A stretch of 64,000 nucleotides of DNA from Limnohabitans sp. INBF002 (lineage in GTDB: Bacteria; Pseudomonadota; Gammaproteobacteria; Burkholderiales; Burkholderiaceae_C): positions 744,001 through 808,000 of the forward strand of contig NZ_AP027055.1 of the NCBI RefSeq assembly GCF_027924905.1, in the 5' to 3' direction. Of this stretch, positions 17,994 to 26,991 are shown in pieces. Position numbers and translations under genes: made by a program. The notes under the pieces were generated by a model that was not told the origin of the DNA, did not search any database, and saw nothing but the letters and a program-made list of their open reading frames with translations. Numbering within the stretch: position 1 is the stretch's first letter; each line of letters begins with the position of its first letter.

Positions 17994-18683
17994 ATGGTTG
18001 ATTTGAAAGTTCTGCTGATCGAAGACGAAGCCAAGATTGCCGAGTTCGTCATCAAAGGCCTGTCAGCTGCTGGCTATGACGTGACGCACGTCGATGATGG
18101 TGAGCGCGGGTTGGCTGCGGTGCTTGCAGGTGCGCATGATCTGGTGATTTTGGATGTGATGCTGCCCAAGCTCAACGGGTTTGATGTGCTTCATCAAGTC
18201 AGAGAAGCAGGCCATGCAACGCCTGTGATCATTTTGAGCGCCAAAGTCGATTTGCCTGACCGTTTGATGGGGTTTGAGATGGGCGCCGATGACTATTTGC
18301 CCAAGCCGTTTTTCGTTGAGGAACTGGTGGCACGTATCAAGGCCGTGATGCAGCGCAAGATGCCGGAGCAAGTGCAGCAAATCGCAGTCAGTCATTTGAC
18401 GCTGGATGTGGTCAGCCACAAGGTGCAATGGTTTGGTGTGACCGCGGTGCTGAGCCAGCGTGAGTTCAGTTTGTTGGCGTTTTTGATGCGCTCACCGGGG
18501 CATATTTTTTCGCGACAACAAATTCTCAAACATGTCTGGGAGATCAACTTTGACCCAGAAACCAATGTGGTCGATGTGTGTGTGCGACGCATCAAGCGAA
18601 AGCTTGAACGAGGCAGCGGTGGGCATACGTCCCCGATTGAGTCTGTGCGTGGGGTGGGTTACCGATTGCGGGTCGAGGCATAA
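17994..18683 (+). CDS. OmpR/CusR-type response regulator (TCS-1)
   Basis: A 229-residue two-domain regulator: receiver domain with the acidic pocket IEDE (residues 9-12) and phospho-acceptor D54 in VILDVMLP, the conserved Lys in YLPKPFFVEEL near 101-111, then a winged-helix DNA-binding domain ending ESVRGVGYRL. An upstream in-frame ATG at 17970 exists, but the start at 17994 gives the same length as its paralogue at 56203-56892. The kinase gene follows after 3 nt. The paired palindromes upstream and a second pair before the TerB-like gene are probable targets. The family suggests metal or envelope/redox stress sensing. Confidence 0.9.
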   Translation: MVDLKVLLIEDEAKIAEFVIKGLSAAGYDVTHVDDGERGLAAVLAGAHDLVILDVMLPKLNGFDVLHQVREAGHATPVIILSAKVDLPDRLMGFEMGADDYLPKPFFVEELVARIKAVMQRKMPEQVQQIAVSHLTLDVVSHKVQWFGVTAVLSQREFSLLAFLMRSPGHIFSRQQILKHVWEINFDPETNVVDVCVRRIKRKLERGSGGHTSPIESVRGVGYRLRVEA

Positions 18684-18686
18684 GGC

Positions 18687-20072
18687 ATGAAAAGATCATT
18701 CAAGGCGCGTTTGTTCCTGCACGTGGTTTTGATCACCGTCGTGGTGATCTGGGCAAACCGTGTCATTGCTCAGTATTTTTTAACCGATCAGTTGCAGACG
18801 CGCATCCATCAAGAAATGGGCGTTGCATTGACCACTTGCGCAGACCATTTTGAAAACCACGATGCGTTTGTGAACTGTTTCAAGGCGATTGAAAAAGGCA
18901 GCTTGTTCAGCAATGCTTCAGATTTTTATGTCTTGTGTGACAGATCTAAAAGTACCGCCAAGTCAGGCGTCACGCCTGCGTGTCAACCGCTTTTGGCAAA
19001 TGATGATTTTTGGCAAAGTACGGCCGTGTCGAGTCATGGCGATTTGGTGCTGTCCCATGGTTGGGTGGGGGGGCAAGATTGGTATGCCGTTCGATTTAAA
19101 AACCGGGTGCAAGGGCCTGAGGTTTGGCTCGAGGGGGAACAGATTGATGTGCTGATGCAGCGCGTTTGGGCGCTGCGCGACCGTAACACCATCTATGTAT
19201 TGCCCACGATATTGGGCATGCTCTTGTTGCTCACGCTTTACTTGACCCATGTGATGATGCGTCCGATCACCTTGATTCAAAACAACATGTCAAAGCTGAC
19301 GGCGAGCACGCTGGATCAATTCATCGTGTTGCAGGCACCTTTCAAAGAGTTTGAAAAATTGGTGCAAGTGTTTGACGACTTACGAATTCGCTTGAATGAC
19401 AGCTTCACCAAAGCGCGCCGGTTTGCGGCGGATGCCTCGCACGAGCTGCGCACGCCCCTCACCATTTTGAGAGGCAACGTGGAGCGTTTGATTCACGATT
19501 TGCCCATGGGTTCAGATGCCCAAATTCGCATGCGAAGCATGAGCGATGAAGTCGAGCGCTTGATTGAAATTACCGAAAAACTTTTGCTGCTTTCGCGTGC
19601 AGATGCCAACAGCTTGAAGCAGGACTTGACGGATGTGAATTTGAGTGACTTGCTTGAACAATTGATCAAGGATGCGCATTCGTTTCAATCGAGTTTGAAA
19701 ATCACAGGTGCCATTACGCCGGGTGTGATTTGGCGTTGCGACAAAACCTTGATACGTCAGTTGGTTCAAAACTTGTATACCAATGCCGTGAACTACAACC
19801 GAGTGCCTGGATGGGTTCATTTCAGCCTGACGCAGTCACAAGGGCGTTTTCAGCTGATGGTTGAGAACCCCGCTGCAGGGATTCCTGAGGACCTAAGCGA
19901 TCGGGCGTTTGATCGCTTCTACCGAGGTGATGCGTCTCATGCGCGTCAAATTGATGGTTTGGGTTTGGGCTTGAGTATTTGCCTGGAAATTGCCAAGCTG
20001 CACAAAGCCACTTTGTCCTTGACGGCGACTGATAAGCAAACGGTCGTAGCGACTTTGTCTGCTCCTTTGTAG
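18687..20072 (+). CDS. Sensor histidine kinase (TCS-1)
   Basis: A 461-residue inner-membrane kinase. TM1 is at about residues 8-28, a periplasmic sensor domain at 30-168, TM2 at about 169-192, followed by a HAMP-like linker, the H-box ASHELRTPLTI (His252), an N-box LVQNLYTNAVNYN near 360 and the G-boxes including GLGLGLSICLEIAK. The sensor domain contains four cysteines (51, 64, 84, 99), which the paralogous kinase at 54.8-56.2 kb lacks; this points to a thiol-redox or soft-metal signal (inference). The gene is coupled to the regulator by a 3-nt gap. The ligand is unknown. Confidence 0.92.
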   Translation: MKRSFKARLFLHVVLITVVVIWANRVIAQYFLTDQLQTRIHQEMGVALTTCADHFENHDAFVNCFKAIEKGSLFSNASDFYVLCDRSKSTAKSGVTPACQPLLANDDFWQSTAVSSHGDLVLSHGWVGGQDWYAVRFKNRVQGPEVWLEGEQIDVLMQRVWALRDRNTIYVLPTILGMLLLLTLYLTHVMMRPITLIQNNMSKLTASTLDQFIVLQAPFKEFEKLVQVFDDLRIRLNDSFTKARRFAADASHELRTPLTILRGNVERLIHDLPMGSDAQIRMRSMSDEVERLIEITEKLLLLSRADANSLKQDLTDVNLSDLLEQLIKDAHSFQSSLKITGAITPGVIWRCDKTLIRQLVQNLYTNAVNYNRVPGWVHFSLTQSQGRFQLMVENPAAGIPEDLSDRAFDRFYRGDASHARQIDGLGLGLSICLEIAKLHKATLSLTATDKQTVVATLSAPL

Positions 20073-20094
20073 CGCATCACGCCGGCGCTAGTTT

Positions 20095-20139
20095 GATGAC
20101 CAAGGCGTCATCTGGCGGGCCTATGACGGAGTTGTCACC
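20095..20139. promoter_or_regulatory. Two palindromic operator-like boxes upstream of the TerB-like gene
   Basis: Box 3: GATGAC-caaggc-GTCATC at 20095-20112. Box 4: TATGAC-ggagtt-GTCACC at 20122-20139. TGAC half-sites are 27 nt apart, nearly the same spacing as the pair upstream of the response regulator, and box 4 ends 31 nt before the ATG of the TerB-like gene. The shared motif and spacing imply that the TerB-like gene belongs to the TCS-1 regulon. Confidence 0.65.
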
Positions 20140-20170
20140 CAGAAATTTACCAGGGTGATTACTGTGACGT

Positions 20171-22153
20171 ATGGCCGTCGCAAACCTCAAAACCGATCTT
20201 TTAGACACCCTCAAAAGTGATGCTGGGTTGGTTGACGCTGACGGCGGCGAAAAGATCTTTTTGACGCCTTATTTGGCCCTTGCATGTAGCTTGCTCTACA
20301 TGATGGCTTCTGACGGCGAGCTGGAGGCGCAAGAGAGCAGTCAACTGCAAGCGGTGCTGGGCGGAGACAAGGCTGTACTCAGTTACGCCTTGCGTTATGT
20401 TCAGTCTGTTCCTGTTGAGCAGTTTTTTGCAACCGCTTCAGAGCTGTTGAGCGTCAAAGACAAGTGGTGCATTCTGACCAATGTCTGCGATGCCTTGCTG
20501 GCCGACGGACATGCGGACCGTGCAGAGCTGGCGCTCTTTGCGCAGATGACCAAGGCCTTTGGTGTGCATGAGTCACAGTTTGAGGCGTATTTCACAATAC
20601 TGGCGCTCAAAAACGACAAATCGGTTTTAGGTCGATACGCTGGGGTGAAGGACGATCGGCAGCCAATGACACCTCACTTCGCTTTGGCGATTGCGCTGCT
20701 CTATATGCTGACCTCCGATGGCTCGATTGGGGCTCAAGAGGTGGGGCAATTAGAGGCGGCCATTGGTGAGTTCGATGGCTTGCAAAACGTGGCCCTCAAA
20801 TACGTGCGTTCCGTGAAGTTGAAGGAGTTCTTGGACGAAGCTGCGGCTATGTTGAAGCCTGAGCAAAAAATTTATATTCTGACCAACGTTTGCGACTCGA
20901 TGCTGTCGGATGGTGAGGTTGCGAATTTGGAAGACAAGCTCTTCTTGAATATGCTGACCGCATTTGGTTATACAGAAAAAACGTTTGCACGCTATTTGCA
21001 AGTTCTGGAAACTAAGAATTTCAAACCGTTTGACACCAGCGCATTCAAGAATCGGGTCACCCATGAACGCGTCACTGGTGTGGATGATGCGGATGGCGTC
21101 TTATTCAAAAATGAATTGGCAGAGGCGGCCAACCAGGGTGTGTGGGTTGGCTCGGCAGCCAATACAGAGATGAGCCAGTTCATCGCGCGCACCATGGATG
21201 ACAACATCCAAAGCGTCGCCGATGATTTTGAAAACCAAGGCAATGTGGTCAAAGTCGGCCAGAACGCGACGGACGGTTTGAATCTGCAAAAAATCGGTGA
21301 CGGGGACAGTGCAGCGAACCGTCAACGCGCGGGGGAGGGTGACCCCGCTGACAATTTGCAAAAAGTCGAGACGTCCGCCCAAGACACCAATCGGCAAACC
21401 ATCAACTCTGCAGCGTCCATCGCAAACCAGCAGTTGATTGGCGTTGATGGGGCTGGCGTCAATCTGCAAGCGATCGATGTTGATGCGGATGGCACGCACC
21501 GAGAAGCCATTTCGCCTGAAGTTCGCGCGCAAAACATTCAAGAGGTGGCGGAGGAGGTCAACCACAGGCTGGACCGCTTTGAAGTGGCCCATTCCCAGTT
21601 TTTACAGATCGGGCGGACTCAGAAGTTCACGGATGCATTTGTGCCAATCGAACATGATGCGTTGGATCTCAATCGGCAATTGGTGGATGAGTCGTTCGCC
21701 AGGCTGGGGCTTGGGGGTTCGTTGGTGGACACATCATCTGCAGTCCCGTCTGTGTCCGAGGTTGAGGCTGCGGGAGTGCCAGCGCCAGCGTTAGCGTCTC
21801 AAGACACAGCGGCCCCTGCGGTTTCGGTGGCCAAAGCCGCGTCACCTTTGCCGCAAAAAGACCCGTCGGCTGCGCATACCAATCGCAGAAGCGCCGCCAC
21901 GAAAGAGCATCGATTCGGGCAGGCGGGCTTGGGTTTGTACCGCGGGCGAGGCTTTGCTTATGTCCAGCTGGCCGTGGCTGCTTTTGCCGTTGCCTTTGCT
22001 GCACCGATTGACATGCGAACCGTGTTGGGGCGTTCGGCCACGGGGCCTTTGATCGTGATTCCCCCCTTGGTGTCTGGGGCAAACGAGCGTCGCCACGAGC
22101 TGGAGTCGGAGTTGTCATCTGCACAGGGAGAGGCGCAGGCGATGGCGCAGTGA
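20171..22153 (+). CDS. Double TerB-like domain protein with eight 12-residue repeats
   Basis: A 660-residue protein of unusual architecture. Residues about 30-150 and 165-285 are two TerB-like (tellurite-resistance) domains, each with paired acidic DG motifs: MASDGELEAQE and LLADGHADRAE in the first, LTSDGSIGAQE and MLSDGEVANLED in the second; in TerB such residues bind metal. Residues 371-466 are eight consecutive 12-residue units with N (or H) at position 1, mostly Q at 3 and a hydrophobic residue at 5. A Pro/Ala-rich linker (520-580) leads to one hydrophobic segment (about 595-613), possibly a membrane anchor, and a short charged tail. No signal peptide is seen. Paired operator-like boxes upstream link it to TCS-1. 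I know no named family with this arrangement. Confidence 0.8.
   Translation: MAVANLKTDLLDTLKSDAGLVDADGGEKIFLTPYLALACSLLYMMASDGELEAQESSQLQAVLGGDKAVLSYALRYVQSVPVEQFFATASELLSVKDKWCILTNVCDALLADGHADRAELALFAQMTKAFGVHESQFEAYFTILALKNDKSVLGRYAGVKDDRQPMTPHFALAIALLYMLTSDGSIGAQEVGQLEAAIGEFDGLQNVALKYVRSVKLKEFLDEAAAMLKPEQKIYILTNVCDSMLSDGEVANLEDKLFLNMLTAFGYTEKTFARYLQVLETKNFKPFDTSAFKNRVTHERVTGVDDADGVLFKNELAEAANQGVWVGSAANTEMSQFIARTMDDNIQSVADDFENQGNVVKVGQNATDGLNLQKIGDGDSAANRQRAGEGDPADNLQKVETSAQDTNRQTINSAASIANQQLIGVDGAGVNLQAIDVDADGTHREAISPEVRAQNIQEVAEEVNHRLDRFEVAHSQFLQIGRTQKFTDAFVPIEHDALDLNRQLVDESFARLGLGGSLVDTSSAVPSVSEVEAAGVPAPALASQDTAAPAVSVAKAASPLPQKDPSAAHTNRRSAATKEHRFGQAGLGLYRGRGFAYVQLAVAAFAVAFAAPIDMRTVLGRSATGPLIVIPPLVSGANERRHELESELSSAQGEAQAMAQ
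21281..21568 (+). repeat. Eight tandem 12-codon units inside the TerB-like gene
   Basis: Units start at residues 371, 383, 395, 407, 419, 431, 443 and 455 with no insertion or deletion. Typical units read NLQKIGDGDSAA, NRQTINSAASIA and NLQAIDVDADGT. The conservation is at protein level (N-x-Q-x-I/V); the 36-nt units are not near-identical in DNA, so this is an old, selected repeat rather than a recent minisatellite. A regular beta-solenoid or stacked structure is plausible. Confidence 0.85.
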
Positions 22154-22200
22154 GGTGATGCGGGGCACGGTGCAGCGTTGACCGCATAAACTCACGGCCT

Positions 22201-23241
22201 ATGTTGATCCTCGGTATCGAATCCTCTTGCGACGAAACAGGTGTGGCGCTGGTCCGTTCAGACGGGCAGGCTTTGCCCACACTGTTGTCGCACGCCCTTT
22301 ACAGCCAAGTGGCCATGCATGTGGCCTATGGCGGCGTGGTGCCTGAACTAGCCAGTCGAGACCACATTCGTCGCGTGATTCCGCTGGCACGCGAGGTCAT
22401 GGCCGAGGCCCAACGTACGTTGCAAGATGTGGATGTGGTGGCTTACACCCGTGGCCCTGGCTTGGCGGGTGCGTTGTTGGTGGGGGCGGGCGTGGCTTGC
22501 GCTTTAGGTGCCGCCTTGAACAAGCCCGTGCTCGGCGTGCATCACTTAGAGGGCCATTTGCTGTCACCGTTTTTGAGTGAAGACCCGCCCGAGTTTCCAT
22601 TCGTGGCCTTGTTGGTGTCTGGTGGCCATACACAGCTCATGCGCGTGGACGGCGTTGGCCGCTACGAATTGCTAGGCGAAACCATTGACGACGCTGCCGG
22701 CGAAGCCTTTGACAAATCGGCCAAGCTGATGGGCTTGGGCTATCCCGGTGGCCCGGCGCTCTCGAAATTGGCCGAGCAGGGTGACCCTGCGGCTTTCAAG
22801 CTGCCGCGCCCCTTGCTGCACAGCGGCAATCTAGATTTTTCGTTCGCAGGCCTGAAAACCGCGGTGATGACCCAAGCCAAAAAGCTGGGCGGCGACTTGG
22901 ACGCCCGCAAGGCCGATTTGGCCGCGTCTACCGAGGCCGCCATTGTCGAAGTTTTGTTGAAAAAGTCGCTCACGGCCTTGCGCGAAACCGGCCTGAAGCG
23001 CTTGGTGGTGGCGGGCGGTGTTGGCGCTAACCGGCATTTGCGCGAGCAGCTCAATGCGGCTTGCAAGCGCCAAGGCGTGCGGGTTCATTACCCCGAGCTG
23101 CACTTGTGCACCGACAACGGGGCCATGATCGCCATGGCGGCGGCTATGCGGCTGCAAAGCGGCGAGGGCGGCATGGCGCAAGCTCAGCCGCGCTACAGCT
23201 TTGACGTCAAACCCCGCTGGCCGCTGGCGGAGTTGGCCTAA
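22201..23241 (+). CDS. tsaD: tRNA N6-threonylcarbamoyladenosine transferase TsaD
   Basis: Catalytic subunit of t6A37 tRNA modification; it transfers the threonylcarbamoyl group from TC-AMP to A37 of ANN-decoding tRNAs together with TsaB and TsaE. The 346-residue protein is of normal length, starting [18 protein letters not shown], with the metal-binding HLEGH (residues 115-119), the VSGGHTQLM phosphate loop near 138 and the [13 protein letters not shown] motif near 270. tsaE is present at 52 kb. The ATG at 22201 directly gives the family N-terminus. Confidence 0.97.
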   Translation: MLILGIESSCDETGVALVRSDGQALPTLLSHALYSQVAMHVAYGGVVPELASRDHIRRVIPLAREVMAEAQRTLQDVDVVAYTRGPGLAGALLVGAGVACALGAALNKPVLGVHHLEGHLLSPFLSEDPPEFPFVALLVSGGHTQLMRVDGVGRYELLGETIDDAAGEAFDKSAKLMGLGYPGGPALSKLAEQGDPAAFKLPRPLLHSGNLDFSFAGLKTAVMTQAKKLGGDLDARKADLAASTEAAIVEVLLKKSLTALRETGLKRLVVAGGVGANRHLREQLNAACKRQGVRVHYPELHLCTDNGAMIAMAAAMRLQSGEGGMAQAQPRYSFDVKPRWPLAELA

Positions 23242-23273
23242 TTCGCGGGCCCAAGCCCAAGACGGCTGCGCCT

Positions 23274-23281
23274 GCTATACT
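23274..23281 (+). promoter_or_regulatory. Extended -10 promoter candidate for rpsO
   Basis: TATACT at 23276-23281 is preceded by TG one base upstream (TGCTATACT from 23273), the extended -10 pattern. No good -35 box is visible at the usual distance. It lies 87 nt upstream of the rpsO start, within an otherwise unexplained tsaD-rpsO gap. Confidence 0.45.
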
Positions 23282-23367
23282 CTATGGGCTTTACCTTTTG
23301 GGGTAAGCAAAGCACGTTGCACCAACTTCCACGGTGCAACGCAAGTCAAATATTTAAGGAAAAAACC

Positions 23368-23631
23368 ATGTTGACAGCAAAAATTGCTGAAGTCGTTAAA
23401 GACAACGCACGCGCCGCCGGCGATACAGGTAGTCCCGAAGTCCAAGTGGCTTTGTTGACTGCTCGTATCAACGAACTCACACCTCACTTCAAACAACACG
23501 CCAAAGACCACCACGGTCGTCGCGGTTTGTTGCGCATGGTGAGCCGTCGTCGTAAATTGCTCGACTACCTCAAGTCGAAAAACTTTGACCGTTACGCTGC
23601 TCTGATCGCCAAGCTTGGCCTGCGCAAGTAA
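23368..23631 (+). CDS. rpsO: 30S ribosomal protein S15
   Basis: An 87-residue primary 16S rRNA-binding protein, with the typical [20 protein letters not shown] segment (residues 18-37, core [14 protein letters not shown]) and the [21 protein letters not shown] core. The frame extends 28 codons upstream, but the ATG at 23368, preceded by an AAGGA Shine-Dalgarno, matches the family start. It is followed by a terminator and pnp, the classic rpsO-pnp order. S15 autoregulates its own translation in E. coli; whether the leader here folds the same way was not determined. Confidence 0.97.
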   Translation: MLTAKIAEVVKDNARAAGDTGSPEVQVALLTARINELTPHFKQHAKDHHGRRGLLRMVSRRRKLLDYLKSKNFDRYAALIAKLGLRK

Positions 23632-23650
23632 TCGTTAAATTTCTAACGAC

Positions 23651-23686
23651 AAACGCCTGAGTTTTCAACAAGCTCAGGCGTTTTGC
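23651..23686 (+). terminator. Rho-independent terminator between rpsO and pnp
   Basis: Perfect 11-bp stem AAACGCCTGAG / CTCAGGCGTTT (23651-23661 and 23673-23683) around an 11-nt loop, ending in T residues. It lies 20 nt after the rpsO stop codon. As in other bacteria, partial read-through into pnp is possible. Confidence 0.85.
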
Positions 23687-23747
23687 ACTTTTAAACACAC
23701 TTCTTCATCACCGGCACGACAACGAGGCGCAGATTCGAAAGCTGTGT

Positions 23748-23779
23748 CATTCCAAAAAAGCACCAACTTTTCTGGAATG
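23748..23779 (+). promoter_or_regulatory. Hairpin in the pnp 5' leader
   Basis: CATTCCA at 23748-23754 pairs with TGGAATG at 23773-23779, and A/T pairs continue inside to give a 13-position stem with a single mismatch and a 6-nt loop. It lies 48 nt upstream of the pnp ATG. In E. coli the pnp leader is cut by RNase III in a stem and PNPase then represses itself; this stem is a candidate for the same control. Confidence 0.5.
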
Positions 23780-23827
23780 GCATCGTGTACTGCACCGGGG
23801 CCTGCCAAATTTCATTAGGAAAAACAC

Positions 23828-25960
23828 ATGTCAATTTTCAACAAAGTTACCAAGACATTCCAATGGGGCCAACACACGGTCACCATGGAAACCGGCGAAG
23901 TGGCTCGCCAAGCTGGCGGCGCTGTGCTCGTCAACATGGACGACACCGTGGTGCTCGCCACCGTCGTGGGTTCGAAGATCGCCAAAGCTGGCCAAGACTT
24001 CTTCCCCTTGACCGTTGACTACATCGAGAAAACATACGCTGCAGGCAAGATCCCTGGCAGCTTCTTCAAGCGCGAAGCCAAGCCCAGCGAACACGAGACA
24101 TTGACCAGCCGTCTGATCGACCGCCCCATCCGTCCGTTGTTCCCAGAAGGTTTCTACAACGACGTGCACGTGGTGATTCACACTGTGTCATTGAACCCAG
24201 AAGTCGATGCTGACATCGCTGCGTTGATCGCCGTGTCTGCTGCTTTGAGCATCTCTGGTATTCCTTTCAACGGCCCTATCGGTGCCGCTCGCGTGGGTTA
24301 CATCAACGGCGAATACGTCTTGAACCCAGGTCAAACACAACGCAAAGACAGCCAGATGGACCTCGTGGTCGCTGGTACAGAAGCCGCTGTGTTGATGGTG
24401 GAATCTGAAGCTCAACAGCTGTCAGAAGAAATCATGTTGGGTGCTGTGGTGTTCGGTCACGAGCAAGGCAACATCGCGATCAACGCCATCCATGAATTGG
24501 TGCGCGACGCTGGCAAGCCCGCTTGGGATTGGTCTGCACCTGTCAAGGACGAGCCATTGATCGCCAAGGTCAAAGCCCAAGCCGAAGACAAGCTGCGCGC
24601 TGCCTACCAAATTCGCAACAAGCAATCACGTACGCACGCTTGCCGTGAAGCTTACGGCGCTGTGATGGCGGGTTTGAAGGCCGATGGCGTTGAGTTTGAT
24701 TCGGTCAAAGTCGAAAACATGTTGTTCGACATAGAAGCGCACATCGTTCGCAGCCAAATCTTGGCAGGCGAGCCACGCATCGACGGCCGTGACACACGCA
24801 CCGTGCGTCCTATCGAAATCCGTAACAGCGTGTTGCCACGTACCCACGGTTCTGCTTTGTTCACACGCGGCGAAACCCAAGCTTTGGTGGTCACCACTTT
24901 GGGTACCGAGCGCGACGCACAACGCATCGACGCCTTGGCTGGTGAGTACGAAGACCGTTTCATGATGCACTACAACATGCCTCCGTTCGCCACTGGCGAA
25001 GTGGGCCGCATGGGTTCGACCAAGCGCCGCGAAATCGGTCACGGCCGTTTGGCCAAGCGCGCTTTGGTGGCTGTGTTGCCAACCAAAGAAGAGTTCCCCT
25101 ACACCATGCGCGTGGTGTCTGAAATCACAGAATCCAACGGTTCTTCATCCATGGCTTCGGTCTGCGGTGGCTGCTTGTCCATGATGGACGCTGGCGTGCC
25201 GATGAAAGCACACGTGGCCGGTATCGCCATGGGCTTGATCAAAGACGGCAACCGTTTTGCGGTGTTGACCGACATCTTGGGTGACGAAGATCACTTGGGC
25301 GATATGGACTTCAAAGTGGCCGGTACCACCAACGGTATTACTGCTTTGCAAATGGACATCAAGATCCAAGGTATCACCAAAGAAATCATGCAAGTCGCAT
25401 TGGCTCAAGCCAAAGAAGCACGCATGCACATCTTGGACAAGATGCAAGCCGCCATGGGCGAAGCCAAGACCGAAGTGTCTGACTTTGCACCTAAGTTGTT
25501 CACCATGAAGATCAACCCCGAGAAGATCCGTGACGTGATCGGCAAAGGCGGCGCCACCATCCGTGCGTTGACCGAAGAGACCGGCACACAAATCAACATC
25601 GAAGAAGACGGCACCATCACCATCGCTGCGACTGACGGCGCTAAGGCTGAAGAAGCCAAGCGTCGCATCGAAGAGATCACGGCTGAAGTCGAAATCGGCA
25701 AGGTCTATGAAGGCCCCATCACCAAGTTGTTGGACTTCGGTGCCTTGGTCAACTTGTTGCCAGGCAAAGATGGTTTGTTGCACATCAGTCAAATCGCCCA
25801 CGAACGCGTTGAGAAAGTCACCGACTACCTCAGCGAAGGTCAAATCGTGCGCGTCAAAGTGCTCGAGACAGACGAAAAAGGTCGCGTGAAGTTGTCGATG
25901 AAAGCATTGATCGACCGCCCACAAGCTGACCACGCGCACGACGCAGCCCCACAAGCCTAA
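23828..25960 (+). CDS. pnp: Polyribonucleotide nucleotidyltransferase (PNPase)
   Basis: Phosphorolytic 3'-5' exoribonuclease of the degradosome, 710 residues. Two RNase PH-like domains (about residues 10-230 and 310-540) are joined by the helical domain; the C-terminus carries a KH domain with [17 protein letters not shown] near 567-583 and an S1 domain containing [16 protein letters not shown] near 643-658. The protein ends in a short His/Ala tail. The ATG at 23828 gives [14 protein letters not shown], typical for betaproteobacteria. It forms the first gene of a rightward run with the quinone reductase and tpiA. Confidence 0.98.
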   Translation: MSIFNKVTKTFQWGQHTVTMETGEVARQAGGAVLVNMDDTVVLATVVGSKIAKAGQDFFPLTVDYIEKTYAAGKIPGSFFKREAKPSEHETLTSRLIDRPIRPLFPEGFYNDVHVVIHTVSLNPEVDADIAALIAVSAALSISGIPFNGPIGAARVGYINGEYVLNPGQTQRKDSQMDLVVAGTEAAVLMVESEAQQLSEEIMLGAVVFGHEQGNIAINAIHELVRDAGKPAWDWSAPVKDEPLIAKVKAQAEDKLRAAYQIRNKQSRTHACREAYGAVMAGLKADGVEFDSVKVENMLFDIEAHIVRSQILAGEPRIDGRDTRTVRPIEIRNSVLPRTHGSALFTRGETQALVVTTLGTERDAQRIDALAGEYEDRFMMHYNMPPFATGEVGRMGSTKRREIGHGRLAKRALVAVLPTKEEFPYTMRVVSEITESNGSSSMASVCGGCLSMMDAGVPMKAHVAGIAMGLIKDGNRFAVLTDILGDEDHLGDMDFKVAGTTNGITALQMDIKIQGITKEIMQVALAQAKEARMHILDKMQAAMGEAKTEVSDFAPKLFTMKINPEKIRDVIGKGGATIRALTEETGTQINIEEDGTITIAATDGAKAEEAKRRIEEITAEVEIGKVYEGPITKLLDFGALVNLLPGKDGLLHISQIAHERVEKVTDYLSEGQIVRVKVLETDEKGRVKLSMKALIDRPQADHAHDAAPQA

Positions 25961-25986
25961 TTGAGGTTTGAGAGGCGGTCGCGCAC

Positions 25987-26991
25987 ATGATGCACATCGT
26001 TGAAATCACCACGCCCGGCGCCCCTGAGGTGCTGCGCGTGGCCCAGCGGCCCGTGCCGCTGGCGGGTGAGGGTGAATTGCTGATTCGTGTCAGCGCCAGT
26101 GGCGTCAACCGCCCTGACGTGCTGCAGCGAACCGGCAATTACCCCGTGCCCGCTGGCGCATCGGATGTGCCGGGCCTGGAGGTGGCAGGTGTCATTGAAT
26201 CGGGTGATGCAGCGGCGATGGCTGCTGCTGGCCTGAGCGTGGGTGACCGTGTGTGTGCCTTGGTGGCCGGTGGTGGCTATGCGCAGTATTGCGTGGCGCC
26301 TGTGGCGCAGTGTTTGCCAGTGCCCAAAGGGTTGAGTGATGTTGAAGCGGCTTCGTTGCCTGAGACATTCTTTACCGTTTGGAGCAATGTGTTTGACCGT
26401 GCGCATTTGCAATCGGGCGAAACCTTGCTCGTGCAGGGGGGCTCTAGCGGCATTGGTGTGACGGCGATTCAAATGGCCAAGGCCATGGGAGCCACTGTCA
26501 TCGTCACTGCGGGTAGCGACGACAAGTGTGCTGCGTGCGTGGCGCTGGGTGCTGACCATGCGATCAACTACAAAACCCACGACTTTGCGGCCGAGGCCAA
26601 GCGCCTGACCGGTGGCAAAGGCGTGGATGTGGTGCTCGACATGGTGGCTGGCGACTATGTGGCACGTGAAGTGGAATGCTTGGCAGAGGATGGCCGTTTG
26701 GTCATCATCGCGTTGCAAGGTGGTACCAAGAGCAGCTTCAACGCAGGTTTGGTGCTGCGCCGTCGTTTGAGCATCACGGGTTCGACCTTGCGTCCACGCT
26801 CGGTGGCCTTCAAAGCAGCGATTGCACGCAATTTGCGCGAGCATGTGTGGCCGTTGATCGAAGCCGGGCGCATCAAGTCTGTGATTCACGCCACATTTGA
26901 GGCGGCTTCTACCGATGGTGCTGCCAATGCGCACCGTTTGATGGAGTCCAATCAACACATTGGCAAGATTGTTTTGACTTGGAGTAAGTGA
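25987..26991 (+). CDS. NAD(P)H-quinone oxidoreductase (zinc-free MDR family)
   Basis: A 334-residue member of the medium-chain dehydrogenase/reductase family, quinone oxidoreductase branch. It has the GroES-like N-domain ([17 protein letters not shown]) and the NADPH-binding motif [19 protein letters not shown] at about residues 150-168; structural zinc cysteines of alcohol dehydrogenases are absent. It likely reduces quinones or enones with NADPH. The stop codon overlaps the tpiA ATG by one base (TGATG), so the two genes are translationally linked. A position next to tpiA is common in Burkholderiales. Confidence 0.9.
   Translation: MMHIVEITTPGAPEVLRVAQRPVPLAGEGELLIRVSASGVNRPDVLQRTGNYPVPAGASDVPGLEVAGVIESGDAAAMAAAGLSVGDRVCALVAGGGYAQYCVAPVAQCLPVPKGLSDVEAASLPETFFTVWSNVFDRAHLQSGETLLVQGGSSGIGVTAIQMAKAMGATVIVTAGSDDKCAACVALGADHAINYKTHDFAAEAKRLTGGKGVDVVLDMVAGDYVAREVECLAEDGRLVIIALQGGTKSSFNAGLVLRRRLSITGSTLRPRSVAFKAAIARNLREHVWPLIEAGRIKSVIHATFEAASTDGAANAHRLMESNQHIGKIVLTWSK

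Noticed and set aside
21281-21568. Minisatellite or CRISPR-like array
   Set aside because: The 36-nt periodicity is only at protein level; units are not near-identical in DNA and have no spacer structure.
24188-25954. Long minus-strand open frames opposite pnp and other nuo-region genes
   Set aside because: They are antisense shadows of well-conserved genes; codon pattern and composition (His/Val/Asp-rich translations) are artefacts.
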